A DNA stretch of 64,000 bases from Plecoglossus altivelis (taxonomy: Eukaryota > Chordata > Actinopteri > Osmeriformes > Plecoglossidae). The stretch is from NCBI GenBank assembly GCA_036571765.1, contig BROE01000025.1:1736618-1800617 (forward strand), in the 5' to 3' direction. The position numbers and the translations under genes were made by a program. Below, piece by piece: positions 1 through 11,805 of this stretch (within the stretch, counting starts at the first letter, position 1; every line of letters begins with the position of its first letter). A model generated the notes under the pieces. It made no database searches, had not been told where the DNA came from, and was given only the letters and a program-made list of their open reading frames with translations.

Positions 1-135
1 CGAACGCTCGCGATTCGACGGCCACCGATCGGCGCGGCTCGAGGGGGAGTCGGCTCCCGCCTCCGCCGAGACCAAGGTTACGTTGTCACCGCGTCGCGCG
101 TTTCGAAAGGGGGAGGGCGGAGACGGACGGGCGGA
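1..135. other. CpG-dense stretch at window edge
   Basis: The first ~135 bases are strongly enriched in CpG (repeated CGCG, TCGA and CGGC words) compared with the following kilobase, and they run into a GGA-rich tract at 118-180. This would fit the edge of a CpG island whose remainder lies outside the window. No start codon with a convincing open frame or splice donor is visible, so it is not called a promoter. Confidence 0.3.
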
Positions 136-816
136 GGAGGAGGAGACGGAGGCCGAACTGAAGGAGAGCAGAGGAGATCGTTTTGCTGCATTGCCCTCCT
201 TCAGTCTCCCAGAACCAGGCCATGTCCTCACACTAGCTCTTTGTTAGCTCCGGACGACATTAAACGCTCCAGTAGCGAGCTTCGCTGGCCGGGCGTGTCG
301 GGCCTCTGGAGGGCTGGTGTGAAAATATGGGCTCTGGTGAAATGGAGCTTGTCAAATGGACATGGGAGCTGGTTAAGGGCCATGCTCAATGTGGCAAGAG
401 GTTAGGACAACAAACCCTTTCGCTCATGCTGTAATCGTCTGTGACACTTAAAACAACTGTTGTGACTAAAGTTGTTATCTAGTAGTTAACCAGAGAGGGT
501 TCAAACGAAGCCATCGACATGGAAGCGGACTAAAGCTACCCACCTTTCATATCGTGCTCTTAGTATTTTGAGACGTTTCAACACGGGTTTGTCCGTTCTA
601 AAAATAGCCCTTTGAAAACAACCAGTGTTTAGCCTTTAATGCTTCACTTTGCGTCCAACATTTCAATGTGAGCCAGTCATGCCGTGTACAATTACAAGGT
701 CGACTTACTAAAGCGGTTCTTATAAAAAGCATGTCAAAACACAGTCTGGATTTGGCACGCTCCTCGTGTTCGCAGAACTTCTGGCTTTTTCACTGGTCAA
801 GTTGATCTTTTTTTCT
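136..816. other. unique sequence without a visible gene
   Basis: A purine-rich lead (GGAGGAGG) is followed by ordinary A/T-balanced unique sequence. I see no open frame with coding character, no RNA gene and no repeat. Confidence 0.6.
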
Positions 817-831
817 CCCCCCCCCCCCCCC
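817..831. repeat. poly-C run (15)
   Basis: Uninterrupted C15 following a T-rich stretch. It is the first of 18 G or C homopolymers of at least 15 bases in this window. Confidence 0.9.
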
Positions 832-1300
832 GATCTGCGCCGTTGGCAGCCTCCACGCCTGCGGTTGGCGTTCGCAAAGGTCACGTAAAACAAATTCTTC
901 ACACTCTCTTTTGTCAACGAGAGCCAGGACCTCCATCAAACAACAGACAGAGAGAAGAGAAAGAACGAGCGAGGGGGAAAAAAAACCCCCGAAACAAATA
1001 CAACCGGAGACCAAAGGCCAGATTTTCCAGAGGAAACAGGGAAATCCAAGTATTTTTCAAAAAGGAGAAAAGGGAAATTCAAGCCTCGATGCCTGGGAGC
1101 CAAAAGCCCTTGGACTGGGCCGCAGGAAGCCTGACCTCTGAGGTGGTTGTCTGCTAGTGGAGCCCTGTGGCTTCTGGGGGCCCGCCTCGGCCCTCTAGAG
1201 GCCAGTCAGCAGGACTCAGCTTTCCTTCCCTATTCTATTCATTAGCCATGCCTTATGATTCAGCTTCCTTTGAGCCACACAAGAGCTCCCCGAGGAAACA
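832..1300. other. unique sequence, AAAG/purine-rich part
   Basis: Purine-rich sequence around 940-1085, then a complex block at about 1190-1290 containing words such as ATTCATTAGCC and TTATGATTCAG. The open frames here have biased low-complexity composition and no supporting signals. Confidence 0.5.
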
Positions 1301-1309
1301 GGCTGCTGG

Positions 1310-1499
1310 AGAGAAAGAGGGAGGGAGGGAGGGACGGGGGGGAAGGAGTGAGATGGAGAGGGAGGGAGGGAGGCGGGCGGGGGGGGAGAAAAAGCAACAA
1401 CGAGGTCATAGGCCTCAACTGAGGCCCTCTCGCAGCAGCTGTGAAATCCTCCTGTTTCCTCAGCCCGCATGTCAGGGAGCGAGAGGAGGGGGAGGAGGG

Positions 1500-1534
<35 letters not shown>
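1310..1534. repeat. GGGA-rich tract and poly-G run (31)
   Basis: A (GGGA)-type purine tract covers about 1310-1395. A second G-rich segment ends in an uninterrupted G31 at 1503-1533, one of the two longest homopolymers in the window. Such runs are prone to assembly length error and to G-quadruplex formation. Confidence 0.9.
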
Positions 1535-2450
1535 GGTGGCTGGAGCTATAATCCCACCAACAGAGTTCCAGCTCCCCAAAGAGCCACACACAGCGCGCCA
1601 TAATTCCCAGATTTAGGGAAGGCCAAATTACAAATTACGCCGCTGTTTGTTTTCAAACGTCCCCCCCCAACTTCCCAGAACACGAGTGACTTATTAGCCA
1701 CATAAATCTCTCGATAGTAGCAGAGCAGGGAGAAGAGGGAAGAGGGAGGAAAGAATTCACGACAAAGAGAGCCATTTACTGCACAGGATTTCAACCACAG
1801 CACTAGCTTTCAGAGCAGTTATATATATATATATACACACACACACGCTTTATCATTCGAGATGTCCGCATCAATTATACTGCAACAACATAGCATACTA
1901 ATTCTCTAATATCGCCTTTTTTGTTCAGGGAAAAAAAAGCATGAAAGCATTTTTTTGGCGTTTCCATTTTGCACAATGCAGCACAGAAGAAAACAGAGAA
2001 CCACCTGGGGAGAGACGTAATCAGTTAAACGACCTTCAGGCATGAATTTATGAAAGGCATTGATCAGTTAAGGATGTGATTTCACAAAGACAGAAAGGTC
2101 AGCAATTACCCAGATTCAATTAGCCTCATTTATTCCAGACTGCTGAGAGACCAATTTTCCCAGAGCTTTATATCAAACGATCCAACGGTCCGGCCCTGCC
2201 TTTGATCCGTTGCGTGTAGTAGTGCATGCTCTGCATTCCTGGGAACTGAGCTAAATATTTCCAACCAGGAAAAAAAACACGAAAGAATCCAGCGACTACA
2301 AGGTCAAACTGAAACATAACACATCCCTTCCCTCGAACGAACTCCCAAACGAAACAGAACGCGGAAAAACGAAGAGGACGAACGAAACCAGAGTCTTCAT
2401 CAATCTCTTGATGAAGGAGCGCCACAGTGTGTGTTGATACCCTAACTCGT
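1535..2450. other. unique A/T-balanced sequence with a (TA)n(CA)n microsatellite
   Basis: The block at 1535-1670 (AAATTACAAATTACG, CCATAATTCCC) has the look of conserved non-coding DNA. A short compound (TA)n(CA)n tract lies at 1820-1846. No gene is visible. Confidence 0.5.
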
Positions 2451-2454
2451 TCCA

Positions 2455-2672
2455 GAGAGTGTGTGTGTGTGTGTTGATGTAACCTATAAAACGTAGAAGA
2501 GGCCCCAGCAGTACGATAAAAGGCCCAGGGTAGACTTACAACACCGCGGTATTCTGGTGTTGTCTATAATGCGGCTGTGTGCACGGAACATGTAAGGGAC
2601 GCGAACGTGTTATTGGAAGTGTGAGTGTGTGTAGTGTCGTGTGTGTGTGGAGTGTGTTCTGGTGTGTTTAGC
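2455..2672. repeat. interrupted (GT)n microsatellites
   Basis: Two GT-rich stretches, at about 2457-2475 and 2618-2672, are separated by unique sequence that includes the inverted repeat at 2538-2563. Confidence 0.75.
2538..2563. repeat. 8-bp perfect inverted repeat
   Basis: ACAACACC (2538-2545) and GGTGTTGT (2556-2563) are exact reverse complements separated by 10 bases. This could be a small hairpin or a dyad protein site. It has no further support. Confidence 0.5.
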
Positions 2673-2865
2673 GAGAGAGGACGGCGCTGAGGTGATGCAA
2701 CACTGGACCATCCAGGTGGTGTCATTTATCAGAGCGCCAGTGCGGGTGGGCGAGGAAGCGCTGCGGGCGGGAGCTGGGCGGGGGGGCTGCATGGCACAGC
2801 AGGGGAGGAAGGCTGGCACAAACCAGAAAGCTCTCAATTACCCTGACAGAGCCTTTCTGTCCCTG

Positions 2866-2939
2866 CCCCCCCCCCCCCCCCCCCCCCCCCCACACACCAC
2901 ACACACACACCAATGCATCGAAATAACACACACACAGTG
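2866..2939. repeat. poly-C run (26) followed by (CA)n
   Basis: Uninterrupted C26 at 2866-2891 continues directly into interrupted CA repeats up to about 2937. Open frames crossing it are translations of the repeat. Confidence 0.9.
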
Positions 2940-3480
2940 TTAATTTGTGTCCTTGGTCCGTGCTTCATCACTGTCAGATTCCTACTCAAACACCACTGCT
3001 GCTCCCTCCTCCGTCGCCCCACAGACCACCCTCTCCCTCCTCTTAGCATCTGGGACACTGGCCAAAGCCACTGTAGGAGACAGATTCCCCCTGCCATTTA
3101 TGTAGCAATCAGGCCAGAGTAGCCAGAGCTTTGATAAACACGTCCGTAGGCACCCACTCAGAAGCCTCTAGAACAATCGCACTTTCACCTTGCTTGAAAT
3201 CTGGCATGCCTGACACTAATCACATCGACGTCCAGCTAGCGTCTACGCTAGGCTACCGATGCTAGTGCTCAGTCCCAATGCTAAGGTCGGGTTAGCATCC
3301 GTGCTAGGCTACAGACGCGAACACGTCGCCATGTTCAGGCATGCGTGGCTGGCCCCTGCCACAACGGCGACAACACCAAATTAATTATCTCCTCTGCGTT
3401 TGTCCTCCTCCTGCTCTAGAAACGTAATGACCTCCTGTACGGTCGTTCATCATGAGCTGCAGTAGTTCCCCCTCCAGACG
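2940..3480. other. unique sequence with dispersed GCTAGC/GCTAAC words
   Basis: No gene is seen. From about 3225 to 3312 the words GCTAGC, GCTAGG and GTTAGC recur irregularly. This resembles a decayed version of the tandem array that follows at 3481. Confidence 0.5.
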
Positions 3481-3652
3481 GCTAGCAGCAGGGCTAGCAG
3501 CAGGGCTAGCAGCAGGGCTAGCAGCACGGCTAGCAGCACGGCTAGCAGCTCGACTAGCAGCACGGCTAGCAGCACGACTAGCAGCAGGGCTAGCAGCACG
3601 GCTAGCAGCACGGCTAGCAGCAGGGCTAGCAGCACGGCTAGCAGCACGGCTA
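3481..3652. repeat. 12-bp minisatellite, 14 copies (GCTAGCAGCAGG type)
   Basis: Fourteen tandem 12-bp units of GCTAGCAGCAGG or GCTAGCAGCACG, with a few A or T substitutions, end in a partial GCTA. Nearly every unit holds an NheI site (GCTAGC). Because 12 is divisible by three and most frames lack stops, both strands stay open. The resulting peptides (LAAR- or AASR-type repeats) are not evidence of a gene. Confidence 0.95.
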
Positions 3653-4257
3653 CATACTGTTCCTCCCTGTACAAACAGGTGTATACCAATGATTAGAACC
3701 CCCCCCTCTTCAACCGCCTGTTTTTTGACAGGAAGGTAGAACTCCATGGAGCTTTCAACCAGACATCCTTGACATTTAGCTTCACCAAATACATCCACAG
3801 AGCCGCAGCCCATTTCCCTTTTCATTCGGCAGCACGGAGCCATTTTCACAGCAAACGCTGCCATTTATATGCACGTGTGTGTGTGTGTGTAAAGGGTGGG
3901 TTGCGGGGGCCTGACTCCAGTTCTTAGCTCTCCCTAGCAACAGTAGGCCTGCATAAGCGAACGCAGAGAGGGCTTGAGCTTTGTGTAAAATATTACCCCT
4001 CCGTCTCAGTTACCACTCTCCCCTTTTCCGCTTTCCATCACCAACCCCTCCCTCCCTCCCTCTCCCCTCCCCCCCTGCTCTGCCCGCTGTTGAAGAGCAG
4101 TTGCTAGCCCTTATCATGGCCGCCTGTCAGTTTAGTATACAAATTAGCCGTCTATCAGGGGAGCTCAGGGGCCCGTTTCATCAGCGGGTGGAGAGAGGGT
4201 AGAGGCATGGCACGCATTACATTAAGCTTCCATGCCAACCAGCCAGTCAGAGAAGCA
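3653..4257. other. unique sequence; CT-rich at 4040-4075
   Basis: No gene is supported. On the minus strand an open frame starts near 3864 (M-A-A-F-A-V-K), runs about 73 codons through unique sequence and then enters the 12-bp repeat. Its start context is poor at -3 and it has no donor or acceptor, so I do not call it coding. Confidence 0.45.
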
Positions 4258-4340
4258 AGAAGGGAGGGAGGCAGGAAGGGAGGGAGGCAGGGAGGGAGGG
4301 AGGCAGGGAGGGAGGGAGGAACGAAGGCAGGGAGGGAGGT
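4258..4340. repeat. (GGGA)n/(GGCA) tetranucleotide-type array
   Basis: Tandem AGGGAGGG/AGGCAGGG words form an imperfect purine-rich tetranucleotide array. Confidence 0.85.
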
Positions 4341-7300
4341 GCAGACAGAGAGGGCCACAAATCAAGCCGGCAGTAGCCAGCCCCCGCCACCTCCCCATCA
4401 CCTCCCCCCCCTCCTCCTCCTCCCAGCACCCCGGGACTGCAGTGTGGACCAGTGCTACCCAATAGGAGAAACGAGGAAAAACAGAGAGCATGAACATATT
4501 ATCAAGCAGGCGTAAACGACAGCCCTAGACTCATTCTGGATCTACCATAGGTAGGGGCCGACGGGGGAGTTGGGGGGGAGTGTAAGGAAAGGGGAGAACG
4601 AGGCACCTGACAATAAGAAAAAATCTAACACTTAGGGAGGAGGGGGGGGAACAAAGAGTGGGAGAAAAATGGGGGAGGGAGAGAAATGAATAAATGGAGA
4701 GAAAGAAAATAGCATCTACAAAAAGGCCGAAACAATAACAGAGGCTTGGCGTGACTCAAGTAAGGATTAGGAGGAACTAATGATCAGAATACTGAAAGGT
4801 AACCGTGAAACCAGCTAAATCAAGTGAAACGATAGTGGAATCACAATAAAAAATGTATGTGCTGCATCTACGCACATATTCCGCAAAGGAGACAACCGAC
4901 TGATGAAAAATAGCTCAAGTCATTAAAACAGAGATAAAGAAGAAGAGCATGCAGTTCAAAAATGCCCTTGCCAGATAAAAACAGAAGCGAGTGGCAAAGT
5001 TCAACAAAAGTCGGCCGCTAATCAAACGAGCGAGAAGAACTCCCGAACGGAAACGTTTGAGACTGTGAAAACAAACACCACGGCTCACAACGGCGAACCC
5101 TGTAGTGTACGTAAGGTTCGGCGAGGGGGCACACTAGATAAGAAAGAATGAAGAAAAAAGGGGAAGATACGAGCTCATCTCCTAACGGTTAAGCACGCAG
5201 TCAGCGTGGCTCGGACACAAACACACGGCGCTGTCAGATAAGAAGACAGACTGCCAAATAGGAAGGAGCATCAACTAGCGACCCCTGGATAGAGAGTACT
5301 GCGTAGGCGGAGAGAGAGGGTGGGGGGGATGGAGAGAAACACTAATGAACAGAGGGGTAGACGAGCAGCAACGAAGAGACAGAAGGAAGATGGAGATGAA
5401 GATGGAAACAGAGAGCAGAAGAGAGACAGAGAGAGACAGGAGAAGAGAGAGAAGAAGACCAAGAGAGAAAGACAAAGAGAAAGAAAGAGATAAGCGAGAG
5501 AAGAAGAGAGAGGAGAAGAAATAATATGAGATAAGCTTAGTATAGAGATCCTAAGACAAGAAGAGGCATGATAGGATTGAGAGGGGGTGGGAGGAGAGGG
5601 AGGAGAAGCAGAGAGGAGGGGAGGCGGAGGGGGAGGGAGTGGGAAAAGAGAGGGGAGGAGAGGCACCGGCTTCGAGTAATATATTAAAGGGGATCCAGAA
5701 TGTGTGCCAGAGATAAGAGACCCAGGTAATCTGTCTGTAGAATCAGTGGGTTGTTCTTCATTACTCACACAGCCAGATAGGGATCACAGGGCTGCTGTGC
5801 CAACTGACTTCTGACTTCAGCCCTGGCAAGACAGAGAGCAATCAGGAGATAGAGGGAGGGAAATGAGAGGAAGGGGAGAGAGCAGAGGACGTCGGAGGAG
5901 GAGGAACGGAGGGGAGGGAGAGAAGACGGCCAAATTTAAGACAACGCGCTCGCTGGCAGGCCTCTGATAGCCTGCTTGACAAGCCTTGACCCTCCCTCGC
6001 ACCTCCTGGTTTGTGATGCTAGGATAGATGTAGTCGCCACGGACGCTGCAAACCTATCACCGGAGATATATATTTATTCTCATTTCTACACACGCCACCA
6101 AAAAAGAAAGAGAACAAGTACCTAAAATGGTGAGAGACCGGGCTCTACAGGACATGACAATCCAGACAGCAAATCCAATGATTGCTTCATAAGCGCAGTT
6201 TTCACAAGACAACGGATAAATTCACCCAACAACAAAAAAGAGGGTTTACTAGACTTCCAAAGCAGAAACACGAGGATAATTTCTTATCTTTCATCACCTC
6301 CGCACGACGTGAACGACAATGGCGATACGTACCAAGACAGCGCTCCATCGCGCATTCAACCTGCCACACATTACTGGAAGACAACCAGGCCTGTCATGAT
6401 ACTGCTAACACTATCGCCTCCTGCAGTAAAGACCTGCAGCAAGCTGCTGAGAACAAAACAAGCTCTCGCTAGCAGCATATCGTTTAGAACAGAATACTGA
6501 GCTCAAAAGGTCTCTCTCGATATCACTCCAGTTCAGTCTTGTGAAGAAAATATTTACCTAATAGAATTTTTCATTATTCATTGACTTTCTGCACCAAAAA
6601 TACTAAGGTGAGTCAGGCCCCCTAAGAATCCGAGAGCGAAAACAAGATACAATATTACTCCTAGCTGCAATGACCAGCTCTATTGGAAGCCTTAAGAAGT
6701 AAACGCTCAAAGAGAGAAAAGCGTATGGCCTTTCACGGAAAGGAATGAATAGTTATTGTGAATGACGAGAAAGCTTGATCTCTCACACAGCCACACAAGG
6801 AATGCGCTGTCAGAAGGATGGAGGCAGCCTACACAGAGGAGGGAGGGTGGGAGAGTGAGAGGAAGGGTGGAAGAAGTAAAGGGCAAGGAAAAATAACGGG
6901 TAAAAGCTAGCAAATTACTGTATGCATTATGGAACCTAGTATGCATCCTCCTAAGAACAGCACGCCTATTAATGAGTGAGAAGAAATGCAACCAGCTATA
7001 GAGACACATTCTACCACCGGAAGCGCATAGATAAAAAAAAGTGCAAAACAGAACCGTTTCAAGGCACCAAGTGAATCCAACCTCCATACCAACACTAAGA
7101 ATAAGCAACCATAAACACGAGTGCCATGTGTCAAGAGGAATTGGGGAGCCAGACTGGAACGAACCACGGTGAGATTCATAACTCCTCGACAGCGGGGGAC
7201 GACGACTGAACCGCTCAGCACCGCTCTAGTAAAACACGAGCACCACTAACTTCGACAAAATATAGTCCTCAAACTGTCCCCACCCTCCCAGCTTCGCCAA

Positions 7301-8394
7301 CGGGGCTGCGGTTTCAGGGGGTGCTGGCGCTGGAAGTGGTAAGGACACCCAGAATCCGTCTGGCCCCCCCACCCCCTGCAAATCACCACAGAGGAATCCG
7401 AAGCAGGAAACAATTCAGGAATAAAGCCCAAGCATCCCGCTCATGATGTCAACCGCAGTGATAGAGAGGCAAGGCTCTCACGAGGATTCAATACGGACTC
7501 ACATAGTTTGCGAGTGGGGAAGAGCAAAGAGGAGGGGGGGGGGAGGAGGTGGAAACTAAGGAGGGGGCAGGAACTGGCACAAACAAAAAAATCGGCCAAC
7601 CTGTCCAACCCCTCCCCACCCACTCCACCACAGAATGGTAGCCTGCTATAAATAAAAGGAGGCAACAGAGAAGCCTAAGCCCTCTACATGTAGGAAGAGA
7701 GGGACTACGGCGCGTTAAGTGGAATTTACTTTTAAAGTGGACACCGAGCCTCAGGTTACTGGCAGCTGTAATGCAAGCCTCACCCTGGTGACCAGACCCC
7801 CAGCCCCCGGGGCCCAACCATAAGATCCTCCCAGGCCAGGGAGCCCCTGCTACAAATACCATCCAGCTGTCCCATCTGAAGGGAGGGAGGGACGGAGGCG
7901 ATCAGAGGACGGAAGGGAACAGAGGGAACGGGGCAGGGCTAGTGTTTCAATGAGAATAGCGAATTCCAATATCAAGGCGCACCAGAATCGGCATTTCATT
8001 CTTTATTTTTTTTTTTGTAGATACTATAAGCTGATTGGTACACGCTCTTTATCCTGTGATATCAGGAAAATCGAGGACGCCGTGTCCTCTCCTGTCCGGA
8101 CTTCTGATTGGAGAGGCGCGTAGATGCGGCGGTGACGCGTGTGATTGGCGTTTGCCGCTAATCATACCTACGCAGTATGAACGCCGGTGAGGAAATTTGT
8201 CACCAGGACAATATCGTGGAAAGGCCTCAGCCCATCCTGTATTCTAAGTACGAAAAAGGCATGCAGACTTTATTGAATGTCTTGAATTCTTCCCCGCGAC
8301 TGGCTTGGCTGAGCAGGCCTAGGGCATGTTATATGAGAATTATAGAGAGAAAGGGGCGAGGTATGGGGGGAGGAGGGAGGGAGGGGGGCAGACC
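4341..8394. other. 4-kb stretch without a supported gene
   Basis: This is mostly unique sequence. Purine-dominated (GA/GGA-rich) tracts lie at about 4560-4700, 5305-5660 and 5820-5930; the long minus-strand open frames there are Ser/Leu/Pro-rich translations of those tracts. The part at 6000-7250 is A/T-balanced and repeat-poor. Two ATTGG (inverted CCAAT) words occur at about 8106 and 8142 in a CpG-containing stretch, which might be promoter-like, but no exon can be anchored to them. Confidence 0.5.
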
Positions 8395-9023
8395 TTGTTG
8401 CGACACTACTCGGCCGTAACGATCCTCACACGACATCGGATTGGATGCTCGCCTGTCAATGCCTAGCTACAAGATGTGTGACTATACGATGGGGTGGGGA
8501 GGCGAGAGAGGAGTGGGGGGGGACGGCAGAACGAGGGTGTAAATTGAAACCAGACGGCCCGGCGGCGTGACGCGTCTGGAAGCTTCGCTCTGGGAGGGGA
8601 GAGGGCGGAGCTACGGCTAACACCTAGAGGAAAGAGGCGTCGGCCTGTTTGCCGTCAACGCAACAAGGGAACATTGCGACAACTTTGGACAACCTTGTGA
8701 GAGGGCTTAGGGCTGTTGCGCCACGACTCGCCGTAGATCTCCCGCACGACACCGTATTGTGCTCGCCTGTCAATGCTCTACAGATGTGTGACTTACGATG
8801 GGGTGGGGGGCGAGAGAGGGGGTGGGGGGGCGGCAGGACGGGGGGTGTAAATTGAAACCAGACGGCCCGGCGGCGTGACGCGTCTGGAAGCTTCGCTCTG
8901 GGAGGGGAGAGGGCGGAGCTACGGCTAACACCTAGAGGAAAGAGGCGTCGGCCTGTTTGCCGTCAACGCAACAAGGGAACATTGCGACAACTTTGGACAA
9001 CCTTGTGAGAGGGCTTAGGGCTG
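8395..9023. repeat. near-tandem duplication, period about 308 bp
   Basis: Copy 1 (about 8395-8712) and copy 2 (about 8713-9023) share the same order of landmarks: GCTCGCCTGTCAATGC, ACGATGGGGTGG, AATTGAAACCAGACGG and AACTTTGGACAACC. The right-hand ~170 bases are essentially identical (8543-8715 versus 8851-9023). The left part of copy 1 differs by many small indels and substitutions. One noisy copy beside one clean copy suggests misassembly or merged haplotypes as much as a real tandem duplication. Confidence 0.85.
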
Positions 9024-9049
9024 TGGACTTTCACACTTACTAGAGAGCA

Positions 9050-9205
9050 GCTCTCTCTCTCTCTCCCTCTTCTCCCTCTCCCTCCTCCTCTCCCCTCTCT
9101 CTCCCATCCTCTCTCCTCTTCTCTCTCCGTCTTCTCCCTTCTCTCTTCGTCTCTCTCCCTCTCTCACCTCTCTCCCTCCTCCCTCCCTCTCTCTCTCCAG
9201 TTACA
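9050..9205. repeat. CT-rich simple sequence
   Basis: Polypyrimidine tract of CTCTCT and TCTCCC words with few interruptions. Confidence 0.85.
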
Positions 9206-9720
9206 ACGTCAGCAGAATGAGAGTCAATGACACATAACATAAACAGTGATTATCTCCGCAGCTGAAACAATAAATAGATCTAGACAGTGTGACCAGTAAA
9301 TCTATGTCATTTAATATTATATGTATTTGGCAAACGTACCTATCCATGTGGTCTTTATTGCTTTTGAGGGGAAACATTTCAAAGGAAAGTATTTGTGATG
9401 GGATACCATATCTACCTTTAAAAGATATTAGAAAGACAAAGTGCAAAAAAAAAAAAAAAACTCCAACAAGATCTAGTTTGCTGTCTCCAGTGACCTAAAA
9501 TACCCACGTCTAGAACACCGTGTAGATAAAAAAACAAATCGTTTTTCGGTTCCCATAAATCAAGAGCTCAGTGCTAGCCACGCATCTCCAACTTCCATAA
9601 ACACCGCGACTGGGGAGAGCTATCAGTCCTGTGGTCTTGCACAAGCCTCGCTGACCCCAAAGCAAACCCACATGCTCCGTATTTGCTCCGAGCACCTGTA
9701 GGGGGGGAGGGGACGGGGAC
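9206..9720. other. AT-rich unique sequence with poly-A run
   Basis: A/T-rich unique sequence with an A-run at about 9446-9461. No open frame with coding character is seen. Confidence 0.55.
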
Positions 9721-9735
9721 GGGGGGGGGGGGGGG
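9721..9735. repeat. poly-G run (15)
   Basis: G15 preceded by interrupted G-tracts from 9701. Confidence 0.85.
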
Positions 9736-10590
9736 TTGCATCTGGCGTGTAAACCCAATCCTTCTAGACAGATACAATCGGGGAGGACGCATCTGAAGCG
9801 TTGGCATGGAGGTCGGAGTAGATTTACGACTTCAGGAGTCAGGAAGGAGAACGCCCGTTAAAGAGTTCGCTGTCGTGCCAAGTCAGAACGCACGACGCTC
9901 AATCGAGATTAAAATATAATGAAGTCAACGCAACTTTGTCAAACATGCGACCGTTTCCATTATTCATGCGGAAAGACACAACAAGAGGATAGAGAAGTTT
10001 CCCTGGAGCACTAATAGCCTTTTTGTGAGGCTTGCTCGTGATGGCAGCAATGAATATCTTAGCGCTGGTTAAAAGCTTTGTTTCCTTAAGAGACTTCTGA
10101 GATACGAGTGACTTCCATTGGACAGAGCTGAGTGACTAGTAAGGGCCTCTTAAGAGTGGCTCGGTCCTCCTTAAAGCAGCCACTTCCTGTCCCTCGCTTC
10201 CATAGGAGGTATTGACACGTCCCGATTACGAAACCTATTGATTCCTGGCGTACAGTATCGGAGGAAGAAGGTTAAACAGTTCATTACCGTCATGGCGGAT
10301 CACTTAAACGGAGCCATTTCCTGTCAATGAAGCAAAGCTATCCATTATGGTGCGACTACATCGTGCCAGCGTTTGTTTTATTTATTTATTTGTTATGAAA
10401 AGCAAACCGTGTCTTAGCAACGCTCCAAACCCAAACAGCACTAATAAACCATATCCTTAGAATTAGCTGCCTCCCAAAAAAAAAGAAGAAAAAAGAGGGG
10501 GAAATTGACCAATGACCTGCGGTTTATTCTATGACCCCTTTCTGATGCGACGTCTGATTGCTCGGGTCTTTGTTTAGTCATCCGAGCCCT
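9736..10590. other. repeat-poor complex sequence
   Basis: Unique sequence with conserved-non-coding character (10000-10450), including a short (TTTA)n at about 10377-10390. An ATG in the word CATGGCGGATC at about 10297 opens only twelve codons. No gene is called. Confidence 0.5.
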
Positions 10591-10596
10591 GGTCCG

Positions 10597-10775
10597 TTAG
10601 CCCCGGCTAAGACGCCTAACCGCCTCGCGTTTTGACACGCCGCCGACGGATCGCGTCAAAGCGGCTTCCCCCTCGCTCGTTCGAGACGTCTCCTTCCTGG
10701 CGTGTCGCGAGGCGCCGTGGACGTTCTCGTTCGGGGAGCTGAGCGGAGAGGGGGGGGGGGGGGGGGGGGGGGGGG
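10597..10775. other. CpG-dense block ending in poly-G (26)
   Basis: Many CpGs between 10600 and 10740 (CCGCCGACGG, GTCGCGAGGCGCC) and a split palindrome TTAGCC-CC-GGCTAA at 10597-10610 come before an uninterrupted G26 at 10750-10775. The block is promoter-like in composition only. Confidence 0.35.
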
Positions 10776-10945
10776 AATGAAAGAGGATTGGGGAGCCGTT
10801 TAGACGGAGCGCTGTTTGCATATCGTGTCTGTCATCGTTAAGAGCGGCGTCTCCGTCAACAGCAGGATCCATTGTAAACAGGCCCCTGGTGATAGAAGGT
10901 GGATAATCCAGTCAGGGAAAGGCCTAAGCACATCATCCCAGTATG

Positions 10946-10947
10946 CG

Positions 10948-11003
<56 letters not shown>
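10946..11003. repeat. (CA)n microsatellite
   Basis: About 28 CA dinucleotides with a single T interruption. It has a reverse-complementary (GT)n partner 90 bp downstream. Confidence 0.95.
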
Positions 11004-11093
11004 ACCAGGGGAGACAAAACTCTGACAGGGGAGCCAAGAGCACAGCTAGCTTCATCTGCCTCCAACCCCTCTCCTCTATTCCTGCACTCGTTC

Positions 11094-11150
11094 TGTGTGT
11101 GTGTGTGTGTGTGTGTGTGTCTCTCTCTGTCTCTCTCTCTCTTTCTCTGC
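11094..11150. repeat. (GT)n followed by (CT)n microsatellite
   Basis: Uninterrupted TG/GT repeat at 11094-11120, continuing into CT repeats to about 11150. The two short open frames through it are translations of the repeat. Confidence 0.95.
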
Positions 11151-11805
11151 TTAAAAGCTTTAGCAGAGAGATGGGGGATTTAATCAAGTGTTAAAAGCTG
11201 TGAAGCTGGGCACAGAAGGGAAGAGAAAATGAGAGTTCGGGGGGCCGGGGGGCCGGGGGATAAGGGGGGGGGAGGGAGTTCAGCTAGCAAGACCAGCTCG
11301 CAGGCAAGACTTCCTCCTCTGTTGTTGTTCTCTCCTCCAACGAGGGCCAAGCCGGCTGCCTTGGGATGCTTCAGAGGCGGAGCCAGATGTGGATCCAGAG
11401 CTATTGTTGGGCGGTGCCAGGGGAGGATCGACCCCCCGCGGGCCCCCCGACACGGGCCCCCCCGACACGGCCTCGCTCAGGTGATCCCCACAACGGACGA
11501 CCAGCTGGCCCTGCTGAACCTGCCTCGCGCCCTCCCAACGCGTAATTGGGGGGCGGCTACGCTCTGTTGCACCTCTGTAACCCCCCCCCGCCCCCCTTCC
11601 CACGCGTGCACCCCCGCGCACCCCTCCCACGCCCGGGCCATGGCCCAGCTCTGGGTGATTGACGGGGCGGTGGCAGGGTGCCAACGCGGGGTCGTGCCTT
11701 CTGCTGGCGTGCCCTCCGCCCCTCAGCAGATCAATACATCCGCACGCAATTAGAGCCGCGCAAACAGATGGGCCTGCGGGCTCCAGCCGCCTCCCAACAA
11801 CACAG
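11151..11805. other. GC-rich unique sequence
   Basis: G-rich tracts at 11235-11275 are followed by CpG/GC-rich sequence from 11400 to 11660 with the short direct repeat CCCCCCGACACGG at about 11440-11470. The open frames across it have Pro/Arg/Ala-biased composition typical of GC-rich non-coding DNA. Confidence 0.45.

Noticed and set aside
3385..3864. 159-codon minus-strand frame with AASR repeats
   Set aside because: More than half is the 12-bp GCTAGC array; the unique 73-codon lead has a weak start context and no recognised domain.
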